Positions 48,393 to 56,956 of a DNA stretch of 64,000 nucleotides are shown here, in pieces. Location: NCBI GenBank assembly GCA_002724315.1, contig PBOJ01000132.1:18482-82481 (forward strand). The letters are read 5' to 3'. This stretch comes from Planctomycetaceae bacterium. GTDB lineage: Bacteria > Planctomycetota > Planctomycetia > Planctomycetales > Planctomycetaceae. How positions within the stretch are numbered: the stretch's first letter is position 1; each line of letters starts with the position of its first letter. A model generated the notes under the pieces. The model made no database searches and was not told the origin of the DNA. It saw only the letters and a list, made by a program, of their open reading frames with translations. The position numbers and the translations under genes were made by a program.

Positions 48393-49445
48393 CTATTCGA
48401 AGCCGTTGGCTGCCAGCCATCGCTCGGCGTCCAGTGCAGCCATACAGCCGGTTCCGGCCGCTGTGACCGCCTGGCGGTAGTAGTCGTCTGCCACATCACC
48501 GGCGGCGAAGACACCGTCGATGCTCGTGTTGGTGCGGCCGGCGGTGGTCCAGATCACATAACCCGCGTCGTTGGTTTCGAGTTGGCCGTTCAGGAAATCC
48601 GTGTTGGGTGTGTGACCGATGGCGGCGAAATATCCCGACGCCTCGAGTTCTCTGGACTCGGATTCATCCAGCGTACTCTTCAAACGGACACCCGTGACAC
48701 CTTCCTGGTCATTTCCGAGCACTTCGTCGATCACGGAATTCCATTCGACCTGAATCTTCTCATGGGCCAACGCGCGTTCAGCCATGATCTTGCTGGCGCG
48801 GAAGGCGTCACGTCTATGGACAATGTGGACCGTCGAGCCGAACTTGGCCAGGTAGGTGGCCTCTTCCATGGCGCTGTCACCACCGCCGACGACCACCAGG
48901 GGCTTGTCCCGAAAGCGGGGCAGGGCACCGTCACAGACGGCACATGCTGAGACTCCCGCGTTCTTGAACCGGTCTTCACTTTCCAGGCCCAGGTAGTTGG
49001 CACGGGCACCGGTCGCCACGATGACCGAGAGGGCCTCGATCTGTGTGCCGTCCAACGTCGTCAGTTGGAAGGGGTGGGTGGACAGGTCGGCCGAGACGAC
49101 GTCGTCTGTCTGGATACGGGCTCCGAAATTGGCGGCCTGTTGCCGCATCAACTCCATCAGTTCCGGGCCGCTGACACCTTCGCCGGCGTGGGGAGCCATG
49201 TAGCGGCGTTTGTCTTCGGCGATCGAATTGTCGAGGTATGCCGAAAGATCTCCGGCAGGGAACCCGGGATAGTTTTCGACCTCGGTCGTGAGTGCCAGTT
49301 GGCCCAGCGGCAATGTCCCACGCTGGCGATTGTCCTCGGTGATGGCGCCCTCAAGTACCAGGGGGTCCAGGCTGGCTCGGGACGCGTAAATCGCAGCCGT
49401 CCAGCCAGCAGGGCCGGAACCGATAATCACAACTCGCTCTGCCAC
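48393..49445 (-). CDS. trxB: Thioredoxin reductase TrxB
   Basis: A 350-residue flavoprotein with FAD motif [20 protein letters not shown], redox-active CxxC in ACAVCDG, NADPH motif [16 protein letters not shown], and C-terminal FAD motif [18 protein letters not shown]. It reduces thioredoxin with NADPH. GTG 49445 is chosen because AGGAG lies 9 bp upstream and the N terminus matches; the longer frame to 49568 is unlike the family. The residues before the flavin loop ([18 protein letters not shown]) depart from the usual GGQL and deserve notice. It is the first gene of trxB-bioF-hydrolase. Confidence 0.92.
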   Translation of the reverse strand: MAERVVIIGSGPAGWTAAIYASRASLDPLVLEGAITEDNRQRGTLPLGQLALTTEVENYPGFPAGDLSAYLDNSIAEDKRRYMAPHAGEGVSGPELMELMRQQAANFGARIQTDDVVSADLSTHPFQLTTLDGTQIEALSVIVATGARANYLGLESEDRFKNAGVSACAVCDGALPRFRDKPLVVVGGGDSAMEEATYLAKFGSTVHIVHRRDAFRASKIMAERALAHEKIQVEWNSVIDEVLGNDQEGVTGVRLKSTLDESESRELEASGYFAAIGHTPNTDFLNGQLETNDAGYVIWTTAGRTNTSIDGVFAAGDVADDYYRQAVTAAGTGCMAALDAERWLAANGFE

Positions 49446-49589
49446 GGGTGCTGGCTCCTGTCCGTATCTGGGTAATGGGCGTCGGATCAGCGACCTTAGC
49501 CGAGGCGACGGTGCCACACAACTGATCCGCTTGTGCGCGAGGAAGGCAGCGTGGAGGCCGGTAGCCAACGCATCGGGCCGGCCACATTG

Positions 49590-51425
49590 TCAGTGGGATT
49601 CCGTTGGTGGCTCGACAGTGGAACGTGGTTCTTCGGCGACGATTGGCTGGGTGGCATCAATCCCGAGAGCACAGATGCCGGCGACGACGAAAGCCAGCAG
49701 GCAGACCAGCATCATGTTGTTCCAGTCGGCGAGCGCCGGATGTTCGCCGAGGACGAAGTTGTAGATCAGCGGGCTGATTGCGGCGCCCAGGTTGCCCCAC
49801 ATGTTGCCCCAGCCGAGGACAGAGCCGACGTAACGTCCTCCCACATCCTGCTTGAACGCCCAGTTTGCCGGATTGCCGAAATCCACGGAAAACGATACGA
49901 CGCAGAAGCAGACGGTAAAGGCGGCAGCCGAATTCAATGGCGAGGTCGTCGGTAGCGTCGAAAACAGCAGGCAACATCCGTAGGCGGCGGCACCGCTGAT
50001 CTTGGTCGCGAACAGCGGCCAGCGCCGACCCCATTTCAGACCAATACGCGCTGTCAGCAAATCTGTGGCTTTTCCTCCCAGCAGCATTCCGACTACGCCT
50101 GCGGCCAGAGGGAGGCCGGCGAGTAATCCTCTCCACTCGATCGGGACGTCGTGGACCTCGCGGAGATAACGGGGAAGCCATGTGACCAGGAAGACCCAGG
50201 CGATGTTGGTCCCGGTCTGCATGAAACAGTCGCACCACATGCTGAAACTTCGGATCAACGCCATCAGCGGAGCGCCACCCTCGGCGACGTGTGAGTCCGA
50301 AGGGGACTCGTTGCGGCCCTCGGCGATCAGTTCCAGTTCAGCCGGCTGGCATCGGGGGTGTTCGGAGGGATGGTTTCGGACGACCAACCAGTAGACCCCG
50401 GCAACCAGGAAACCGGCAATTCCGTAGATGTACATCACCGGCCGCCAGCCATCGACATAGATCTTGCGGATGTGCTGGGGGAATGTCACTTCGAGCAACA
50501 GGCGATGGAACCGGCGACGTTCCGAGGGTGTGAGAGTGTCGGCTGACGCCTCACGATCTCTTAGGATCAAACCCTCGCGGGGCAGGCTGACTTCCTCATG
50601 AATACTGGGGTCAAAAAGGGTCTCGGTCTCCAGGAGGTTGTTGAGGGCCGAAACCAATGAACGTGTCGAGGACTCGGAGAGAACAACTTCGTCGGAGGTC
50701 CGGGAGTGTTGTCCGTCTGGTCGTTCGTTTTCGGCCTGGCGGTGTGCCGCCGCGATTGCCGTGATCTCTCTGCGAGCGTCATCTGAGACGAGATCGAGGA
50801 TGAGCGAGGATGTGTGGGTGACGGCCGCGTCACCCGGGTCGGTGTGAACGGTTGGGTCGTCGTCGGGTGAAATGAGATTGCAGAGTTGTGGCGTGTGCAG
50901 GAGATCATCCTTGTCCAGTTTCTCGGTGGAGCCATCACCGGAGATCGGGACGAGGGTTACCATAAGAAGTGCTGTCAGCACGGGAGCGATCGCTCCACCG
51001 CAACGCCCCCCCAACGCCACAATGGAACTGGCCGCCGCACGTCCGGTCAGTGGAATCCACTTGCTGACGATTGAGGCACTGGTGGGATAGGCCCCTGCCT
51101 GGCCCAGTCCGCAGGCGAGTCTCATGATCAACAGACCAATCACTCCGGAGACAATCCCGGTCAGGAGTGTGAACAGAGACCAGCTGATGATGTAGATCGA
51201 CAGCATGATCCGCGATCCGTAACGGTCACTCAGCCAACCCGACGGCACCTGGGCCAACGCGTAGGACCAGAAGAAGATGCTGAACATCCAGGCGACCTGA
51301 TTTTGACTCAGGTCCAGGTCCTCCCGGATGTAATCCGCCGCAAAAGAAACGCAGAAGCGATCCAGATACAACAAGACCGCCATGAGCATCGAGACAAATA
51401 CGACGAAATAGCGGACACGGCTCAT
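49590..51425 (-). CDS. MFS transporter with large loop between TM5 and TM6
   Basis: A 611-residue major facilitator with twelve predicted membrane segments. It belongs to the anion/cation symporter group by motif PSGWLSDRYGSRIM between segments 2 and 3. Compared with usual length (about 430) it carries an acidic insert of about 160 residues at 163-325, between segments 5 and 6, which is periplasmic in the standard topology. The start at 51425 has GGAGGA just upstream. Substrate is unknown; relatives carry hexuronates or organic acids. Confidence 0.85.
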   Translation of the reverse strand: MSRVRYFVVFVSMLMAVLLYLDRFCVSFAADYIREDLDLSQNQVAWMFSIFFWSYALAQVPSGWLSDRYGSRIMLSIYIISWSLFTLLTGIVSGVIGLLIMRLACGLGQAGAYPTSASIVSKWIPLTGRAAASSIVALGGRCGGAIAPVLTALLMVTLVPISGDGSTEKLDKDDLLHTPQLCNLISPDDDPTVHTDPGDAAVTHTSSLILDLVSDDARREITAIAAAHRQAENERPDGQHSRTSDEVVLSESSTRSLVSALNNLLETETLFDPSIHEEVSLPREGLILRDREASADTLTPSERRRFHRLLLEVTFPQHIRKIYVDGWRPVMYIYGIAGFLVAGVYWLVVRNHPSEHPRCQPAELELIAEGRNESPSDSHVAEGGAPLMALIRSFSMWCDCFMQTGTNIAWVFLVTWLPRYLREVHDVPIEWRGLLAGLPLAAGVVGMLLGGKATDLLTARIGLKWGRRWPLFATKISGAAAYGCCLLFSTLPTTSPLNSAAAFTVCFCVVSFSVDFGNPANWAFKQDVGGRYVGSVLGWGNMWGNLGAAISPLIYNFVLGEHPALADWNNMMLVCLLAFVVAGICALGIDATQPIVAEEPRSTVEPPTESH

Positions 51426-51584
51426 CCGTCCTCCAGCGCTCTCGGAGTCAGTTGAGGTCACAAGTGGTGGGCAGTTTTGTCGACTCGCACCCAAGGCGAG
51501 CGATGCACACTAGACCCGTGGTGTCCGTTCAGTCAAGCGGCGGTGGAAATCGTCCACTCAATAGCAGAGATGGCACTGCGAGCG

Positions 51585-51632
51585 CAAAAAAAAGAAGCGT
51601 CCCGGGTCACTACAAGTCACCCGGAACGCTTC
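51585..51632 (-). terminator. Strong Rho-independent terminator reading leftward
   Basis: A 14-bp stem with one mismatch (51594-51607 with 51619-51632) followed on the minus strand by eight T residues. It is upstream of the MFS gene, so it must end a transcript that begins to the right. Confidence 0.88.
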
Positions 51633-51900
51633 GTATGCGGGGTGGACTAGTGCGGGCCAACGCTGTTCCACCTCGACGGGATATGACTAATGCACTCGGT
51701 GTGCCAATTGACAGGAATAATTGTCCAAATGGACGTAACTGGCTCTGTGGAAGAAGTTTATTGCAGAAATATCCATTGTGGGACTGCATAACTGGTTCTT
51801 TCGGCGATGGGCTATTCTGCAACACGTGTAGCGTTTCGATGCGGTCAATCCTGCCGCACTTGATAGTTGGGTGTCGAACGGGATACTCGAAGGAGTGATC
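51633..51900 (-). ncRNA. Candidate small RNA ending at a strong terminator
   Basis: No protein gene lies on the minus strand between the panB start and this terminator, yet the terminator implies a transcript there. The stretch is clearly AT-richer (about 40% GC at 51721-51780) than the rest. A 102-codon open frame (51995-51687) is possible but has no coding look. No match to tmRNA, RNase P, 6S or SRP RNA was recognised by eye. The call is an inference from the terminator. Confidence 0.3.
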
Positions 51901-51936
51901 AAGATTCGGGTGCCGATGGCGGTGAGGTGAGTCCCA

Positions 51937-52749
51937 ATGGGCGAAGCGGCGAGCGATCGCAGCGCGATGACGGTGCCCCGTTTCGTGGCGGCCAAGGCGG
52001 AGGGGCGTCGGTTGGTGATGTTGACCGCCTACGACGCCTTGTGGTCGGGCTTGTTCGACCAGGCTGGTGTGGATGCGTTGTTGGTGGGTGACAGCCTGAG
52101 CATGGTGGTCCAGGGACACGACACCACGCTGCCGGTGACTCTTGATGAGATGATCTATCACGCAAGAATGGTCGTCCGTGGCAACCGACATGCGTTGGTG
52201 GTGGTGGACATGCCATTCATGACGTTTCAGGTGAGCCCCGAACAGGCAATCGCCAACGCCGGCCGTATCTTGAAGGAGACCGGGGCGTCGGCGGTGAAAC
52301 TGGAGGGCGGGGAATACCAGGCCGAAACGATTCTTGCCTTGAGCCGTGCGGACATTCCGGTGATGGCGCACGTGGGAATGAAGCCTCAATCGGTTCGCAT
52401 GCTGGGCGGGATGTCGAAGATCCAGCGAGACGAGGACCGCCTGCGGACCGATGCGAAGTCGGCAGAGGAAGCCGGTGCTTTCGCAGTGGTGCTGGAGTTG
52501 ATCCCTCGGGATATCGCCGAAGCGATCACGGCCGAGTTGTCGATCCCGACGATCGGGATCGGAGCCGGGCCGGGATGTGACGGCCAGGTGCTGGTCAACC
52601 AGGACATGCTGGGCCTGGGCAACGGGTTCAACCCGAAGTTCCTGAAGCGGTACGCCGACCTGCGGGGAGAGGTGTTGGAGGCGGTCTCCCGGTATGCCGA
52701 GGACGTGCGAGCCGGAGACTACCCGGGCGAGGAACACAGTCACGCCTGA
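51937..52749 (+). CDS. panB: 3-methyl-2-oxobutanoate hydroxymethyltransferase PanB
   Basis: A 270-residue enzyme of pantothenate synthesis, transferring a hydroxymethyl group to 3-methyl-2-oxobutanoate to give ketopantoate. Typical motifs are MLTAYDALWSGLFDQAG, LLVGDSLSMVVQGHDTT, VVVDMPFMTFQV, KLEGGEYQAE, AHVGMKPQSV and IGIGAGPGCDGQVLVNQD. A gaggtgag lies 8 bp before the ATG at 51937; the second ATG at 51967 is also in frame. It is a single gene here, with panC absent. Its stop lies 15 bp from the stop of the convergent desaturase. Confidence 0.95.
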   Translation: MGEAASDRSAMTVPRFVAAKAEGRRLVMLTAYDALWSGLFDQAGVDALLVGDSLSMVVQGHDTTLPVTLDEMIYHARMVVRGNRHALVVVDMPFMTFQVSPEQAIANAGRILKETGASAVKLEGGEYQAETILALSRADIPVMAHVGMKPQSVRMLGGMSKIQRDEDRLRTDAKSAEEAGAFAVVLELIPRDIAEAITAELSIPTIGIGAGPGCDGQVLVNQDMLGLGNGFNPKFLKRYADLRGEVLEAVSRYAEDVRAGDYPGEEHSHA

Positions 52750-52764
52750 GGCGGGCGTGGGGTG

Positions 52765-53760
52765 CTACGCGGCGTGAGGCACCTGGCTGGGTGCGCTGTC
52801 GTCTCCCTTGAGTGTCGCCTTGGCGGCTTCCGGCAACTTGTCGACCACGGAAGTGGCCAGCCCAAAGAGTTTCATCACGCGAATGATGTTGTACGTGAGG
52901 TCGAATTCCCAGAACCGGTGGCCATGGCGAGCCATTCGCTGGTAGGCGTGGTGGTTGTTGTGCCAGCCCTCACCGAAGGCCAGCAGTCCCACCCACCAGA
53001 GGTTCCTGGACCGGTCACTGGTCTGGTAATTGCGGTAGCCCCAAACGTGGGTGGCCGAGTTGACGAACCAGGTGACGTGGTAGACGACCGCAATCCTCAG
53101 GCACATCGCCCAGAGGAACACCGAAAGTCCTTCGCCCCATGCGAGTTCTCCCACGGCGTAGAAGACGCCGGCAGAGAGGAAAAGAAAGGGGCCGTAAGTG
53201 GCATGCAGGAACCGGTGGACGCGGTTGCCGTAGAAGTCGGGAGCCCACCTTTCAAAGTGTTCCCGGGAGTTTTCCGGGTTGTCACGGGGTTGGAGCCAGA
53301 GAACGTGAGACCACCAGAACCCGTGGTTGGGTGTGTGGGGGTCCTGGTCGCCGTCCGAGTGTGCGTGGTGTTTGCGATGCGTGGCGATCCAGAACAGGGG
53401 GCTCCCCTGTCCGGAGAGCATCGCACACAGGGTCAGCAGCCACCGAACGGGGGCGATGGTCTGGAAACTGCCATGGGTCATCTGCCGGTGGTAGCCCAAC
53501 GTGACGCCGAAGCAGCCGGTGAGGTAATAGAAGGCAATGAACATCCACAAGGCGGGCCAGGAGAAGTGCCAGAAAGCGAACACACCTCCGACGTGCATCA
53601 GGGCCAGCCAAACGGCGTTGGTCCAATTGACGCCATTGGGGAACCGGTCCGAGAGTTTTCCAGTGGGCAGGGCCACCACGGAGGAAAGACCTGAGGTGGA
53701 TGTTTGTGATGGACCTGGGGCCGGTGTGACGGCACTCGTAGCGTCGGACGTTGTGGTCAT
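52765..53760 (-). CDS. Acyl-lipid/acyl-CoA delta-9-type fatty acid desaturase
   Basis: A 331-residue membrane di-iron desaturase with the three histidine boxes HRQMTH, HRKHHAHS and HNNHHAYQ and four membrane segments. It would insert a double bond, probably at position 9 of saturated chains, to adjust membrane fluidity. The frame upstream to 53853 is not used; ATG 53760 starts a Ser/Thr-rich stretch of about 40 residues before the conserved part. It is divergently arranged with the histidine-motif TPR protein gene, sharing a 278-bp upstream region. Confidence 0.9.
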   Translation of the reverse strand: MTTTSDATSAVTPAPGPSQTSTSGLSSVVALPTGKLSDRFPNGVNWTNAVWLALMHVGGVFAFWHFSWPALWMFIAFYYLTGCFGVTLGYHRQMTHGSFQTIAPVRWLLTLCAMLSGQGSPLFWIATHRKHHAHSDGDQDPHTPNHGFWWSHVLWLQPRDNPENSREHFERWAPDFYGNRVHRFLHATYGPFLFLSAGVFYAVGELAWGEGLSVFLWAMCLRIAVVYHVTWFVNSATHVWGYRNYQTSDRSRNLWWVGLLAFGEGWHNNHHAYQRMARHGHRFWEFDLTYNIIRVMKLFGLATSVVDKLPEAAKATLKGDDSAPSQVPHAA

Positions 53761-53950
53761 TTTGGACTCAGAGAGGAGAGTTGTGTCGGCAGAAACAACG
53801 CAGCCGTCGAGCAGCGCATTGGGGCCGGGGATTATAGTGAATCGTTTGGCCAAAAGTGTCGCGTCACGGTCATTTCCGTGTCACACTTGTGTCACAATTC
53901 TGGCTCGAATGTTGTGCGTGGCGCGAGTGTTGCGGCCTCCCAGACCGCCA

Positions 53951-53980
53951 TTGCCGCCGATCAACCGGCCAGATTAGACT
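53951..53980 (+). promoter_or_regulatory. Putative promoter of the membrane-TPR gene
   Basis: TTGCCG (53951-53956) and TAGACT (53975-53980) are 18 bp apart. The start would precede the in-frame ATGs at 53997 and 54039. Confidence 0.35.
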
Positions 53981-54038
53981 GGGGCCGCGCCCGAGAATGA
54001 GCCGGGCCCCAATCTCCCTCGGGACAGACAGGGCGTCG

Positions 54039-56234
54039 ATGGCGACCGAGACGACTTCAGTTCAGTCGACCGGTGTCGGGACCGGCGGTCCATCGCGTTG
54101 GATCCTGGGGCCGTGGCGAGATCTTCTGTTGTTTGTTGCCACCCCGCTGGTGGTCCTGCCGCTTGGCCTGTTGACCGCGAGCCAGACCAGTGGGGAACGG
54201 ATTCTGTTCTGGGTCGTGGCATTTGGGGCCTTGGGACATCATCTTCCCGGTTTGCTGCGAGCTTATGGGGATCGCGAACTGTTTCGTCGGTTCCGATGGC
54301 GGTTCGTCGTTGTCCCGTTGGTTCTGCTGCCCGTCTGCGGGTTGTTTTTTGTCGATCAACTGGTCGGCATGAAATTGATTGTGCTGGCGTGGGGAATCTG
54401 GCATTTCCTGATGCAGACGTACGGCTTTGCCAGAATCTATGACGCGAAGAGTGGTGGCGGGGGTCGAGCGTCGAGGTGGCTGGACTGGGGGATGTGTGTG
54501 GGATGGTTTGGGGCCGCGGTGCTGCATTCGCCTCGACGGGTTGGAGAGTTCCTCGGCATGGCTTACCAGGCCGGTCTTCCGGTCGACTGGAGTCTTCCCC
54601 TGGAGTCGATTCGGTTTGGTTGGACCGCGGTGACGCTGGTGATCACCGCGGCGGCGTTGGGTCAACTCGTGTGGCGAGGACTGTCCGGCCAAACAGTCAG
54701 TGGTGGGAAAATGCTGTTGCTGGTCATGTCCTTCACGTTCTTCTGGTACTGCAATGTCACGTTGACCAATCTGGTGTTGGGCATCGCGATGTTCGAGGTG
54801 TTTCACGACATTCAGTACCTGTCGATCGTCTGGTCGTTCAATCGACGGCGAGTGGAATCGGGAGCGGGTGTCGGCGCCCTGACCCGGTTTCTGTTCCGCA
54901 ACAGCGGTTCGCTGGTCGGGTTGTGGATCGGGTTGTATGTCGGCTTGGTGTTGGCCTACGGCAGTCTCAGCGTCGTGGTTGACCGGGTGTCGTCCGAGCA
55001 GTGGCGAAACCTGTTGTACGGGATTATCGCCACGTCGAATCTGCTGCATTTTTACTACGACGGTTTCATCTGGAAAGTCCGAGAAGCCCCGACGCGTCGG
55101 TCATTGGGTGTGGAGGATGGTCCTGATGGTTCGACAGCACCGGTGCAAATGGGTGCCACTTTTGCCTGGCGACACTGGTTAGCCCTGGCCGGGCTGGCCG
55201 GGTTGGCAGGGGCCCTGTTCGTCACGGAAGGGCGCCGCGTCCGTCGCGGCCAGGTCGGTGATCTGGAAATGGCTCGTGCGGTGGTGGCTCATGTGCCCGG
55301 TTCGGTTGCGGCTCGCAATGAACTGGCCCGTACATTGATCAACGCCAATCGTTTCTCCGAGGCAATGGCACAGGCGGATACTGCGATCCGTCTCGAGCCG
55401 GATGTCTACAAGTCGTATGTCTACCGCGGGGTGGCAGGCATTGAATCCGGCCGGCACGAACAAGGGCTCACAGACCTCTTGGCAGCCGAACGCCGGCATT
55501 CCGGGGATGCCTACCTCCAGTACCACCTCGCGATGGCGAAACTCGAACTGGGCCGGATGGATGAGGCGGTCGAACACCTGGAGGCTTCGCGGACCATTCG
55601 TCCCGGGAATCCCGATGTGCACTACAACCTGGGTGTGCTGCGACTGCAGCAGGGGATGCGACGTTCGGACCGAAAGGCGCTGGTTGACGCTGGTGAGCAT
55701 TTTCGAATGGCGATCGAACGAGATCGCTCGCATGCTCACGCGGTTTGCATGCTGGGGGAAGTGGAGCGGCAGTTGGGGCGGACCGGGCCGGCGATCGAGA
55801 TGTTTCGGCGCAGCTTGTCGCTGGACGGTTCGTCACCGGAAGCCCACCACGGCTTGTCACTGGCCCTGAGAGAGGCCGGCGAGTTCGGCGAGGCCAACCG
55901 GGCGCTGGCGGTGGCAGTTTACCATGCCCTGGTGGAAGTCCGGGCCGGGGCGGGGCTCTCGGTTCAGAGGGCCGAACAGGCGGTGGACTGGTCCGAGGAA
56001 TTGGTTGAACGATCGGAACGGTCGGATCCGACGGGGAGAGAATTGCTGGGCTTAGCTCATGCGGCAGCCGGCAACTGGCCCCAGGCGGTCTCCTCCGTGG
56101 AGCGAGCCCTGGGTGCGGCCGACGCGATCCGTCCGGACTTGCGGCGGCGGTTGGCCTCGCAAAGGCGAAACTACCAGCAGCGACGGCAGCCTGGTTTGCC
56201 CGAAATGTCCGGCCTGGTGGGCGGTGGACGCTAG
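54039..56234 (+). CDS. Multipass membrane protein with His motifs fused to TPR domain
   Basis: A 731-residue protein. The first 400 residues form about nine membrane segments containing conserved-looking polar motifs: GHHLPG (H67-H68), WHFLMQTYG (H122), FHDIQYL (H256-D257) and LHFYYDGFIWK (H337, D341). These could bind a metal, as in membrane hydroxylase or desaturase-like enzymes, but no family is claimed. A final anchor segment (about 380-395) leads to five or more TPRs (about 405-720; e.g. DAYLQYHLAMAKLELGRMDE). The TPR part would be cytoplasmic or periplasmic depending on segment number. An ATG at 53997 is possible. Its stop overlaps the response regulator stop at CTAG. Confidence 0.8.
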   Translation: MATETTSVQSTGVGTGGPSRWILGPWRDLLLFVATPLVVLPLGLLTASQTSGERILFWVVAFGALGHHLPGLLRAYGDRELFRRFRWRFVVVPLVLLPVCGLFFVDQLVGMKLIVLAWGIWHFLMQTYGFARIYDAKSGGGGRASRWLDWGMCVGWFGAAVLHSPRRVGEFLGMAYQAGLPVDWSLPLESIRFGWTAVTLVITAAALGQLVWRGLSGQTVSGGKMLLLVMSFTFFWYCNVTLTNLVLGIAMFEVFHDIQYLSIVWSFNRRRVESGAGVGALTRFLFRNSGSLVGLWIGLYVGLVLAYGSLSVVVDRVSSEQWRNLLYGIIATSNLLHFYYDGFIWKVREAPTRRSLGVEDGPDGSTAPVQMGATFAWRHWLALAGLAGLAGALFVTEGRRVRRGQVGDLEMARAVVAHVPGSVAARNELARTLINANRFSEAMAQADTAIRLEPDVYKSYVYRGVAGIESGRHEQGLTDLLAAERRHSGDAYLQYHLAMAKLELGRMDEAVEHLEASRTIRPGNPDVHYNLGVLRLQQGMRRSDRKALVDAGEHFRMAIERDRSHAHAVCMLGEVERQLGRTGPAIEMFRRSLSLDGSSPEAHHGLSLALREAGEFGEANRALAVAVYHALVEVRAGAGLSVQRAEQAVDWSEELVERSERSDPTGRELLGLAHAAAGNWPQAVSSVERALGAADAIRPDLRRRLASQRRNYQQRRQPGLPEMSGLVGGGR

Positions 56235-56956
56235 CTGGCTACTCCGGACGAAGGCTCGGCGTCGGGGTTGGCCACGAAGCGGTACCCGGTTCCACGGACG
56301 GAGAGGATGTGCTGCGGGTTGGAAGCGTCGGGTTCGATCATCCGTCGCAACCTCATGACGAAGTTGTCGGTCGACCGGGTTGTGATCGTGTCAGGTTCGC
56401 TCCAGACATCTCGGAGAAGTTGCTGCCGGGTGAGGACCGCGCCCTCGTGGTCGATAAAGTATCGCAGCAATTCCATCTCTGTCTTGGTCAGGTCGTGAGT
56501 GTTGTCGCCGACGGTCAACTGGAAGCTGAGAAAGTCGATCGAGACGTTCCCGAACACGAAACGCTGGTCGGCGGGGGGCTGGTTGCGCTGACCACGGCGT
56601 TCCAGCAGGTTGCGGACGCGGCTGAGCAGTTCAGGCAGGGCAAACGGCTTGGTCATGTACTGATCGGTGCCCGCATCGAAGGCCTGGGCCTTGTCCTCGC
56701 TGAGCGTGCGAGAACTGAGAACCAGTATGGGCAGTTCCACATCGTTTTCGCGGATTTGTCGGCAGATCTCGTATCCGCTCATGCCCGGTAACATCAAGTC
56801 GAGGATCACCAGGTCGATAGGAGGGTCCGCGCCGTCCAGCGTCTGGAACGCGGCGGGGCCATCGCCGGCGAGGTCGACGTCATAACCCTCCTGTTGAAAG
56901 TTGAACTCGAGTCCTTCTGCCAGGGCCGTTTCGTCTTCGACGATCAGTATTCTCAT
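56231..56956 (-). CDS. OmpR/PhoB-family response regulator
   Basis: A 241-residue regulator with a receiver domain (1-125; phosphoacceptor D53 in DLVILDLMLPG, acidic pair ED near residue 7-8, K at about 105 in TKPFALPEL) and a winged-helix DNA-binding domain (about 140-230; LTKTEMELLRYFIDHEGAVL and TRSTDNFVMRLRRMI). It is the partner of the histidine kinase encoded next to it. The start overlaps the kinase stop by 4 bp. Target genes are unknown. Confidence 0.92.
   Translation of the reverse strand: MRILIVEDETALAEGLEFNFQQEGYDVDLAGDGPAAFQTLDGADPPIDLVILDLMLPGMSGYEICRQIRENDVELPILVLSSRTLSEDKAQAFDAGTDQYMTKPFALPELLSRVRNLLERRGQRNQPPADQRFVFGNVSIDFLSFQLTVGDNTHDLTKTEMELLRYFIDHEGAVLTRQQLLRDVWSEPDTITTRSTDNFVMRLRRMIEPDASNPQHILSVRGTGYRFVANPDAEPSSGVAS

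Noticed and set aside
51687..51995. A 102-codon minus-strand gene overlapping the panB start
   Set aside because: Composition is unlike coding sequence in the window; it crosses the panB start. The strong terminator is better explained by an untranslated RNA.
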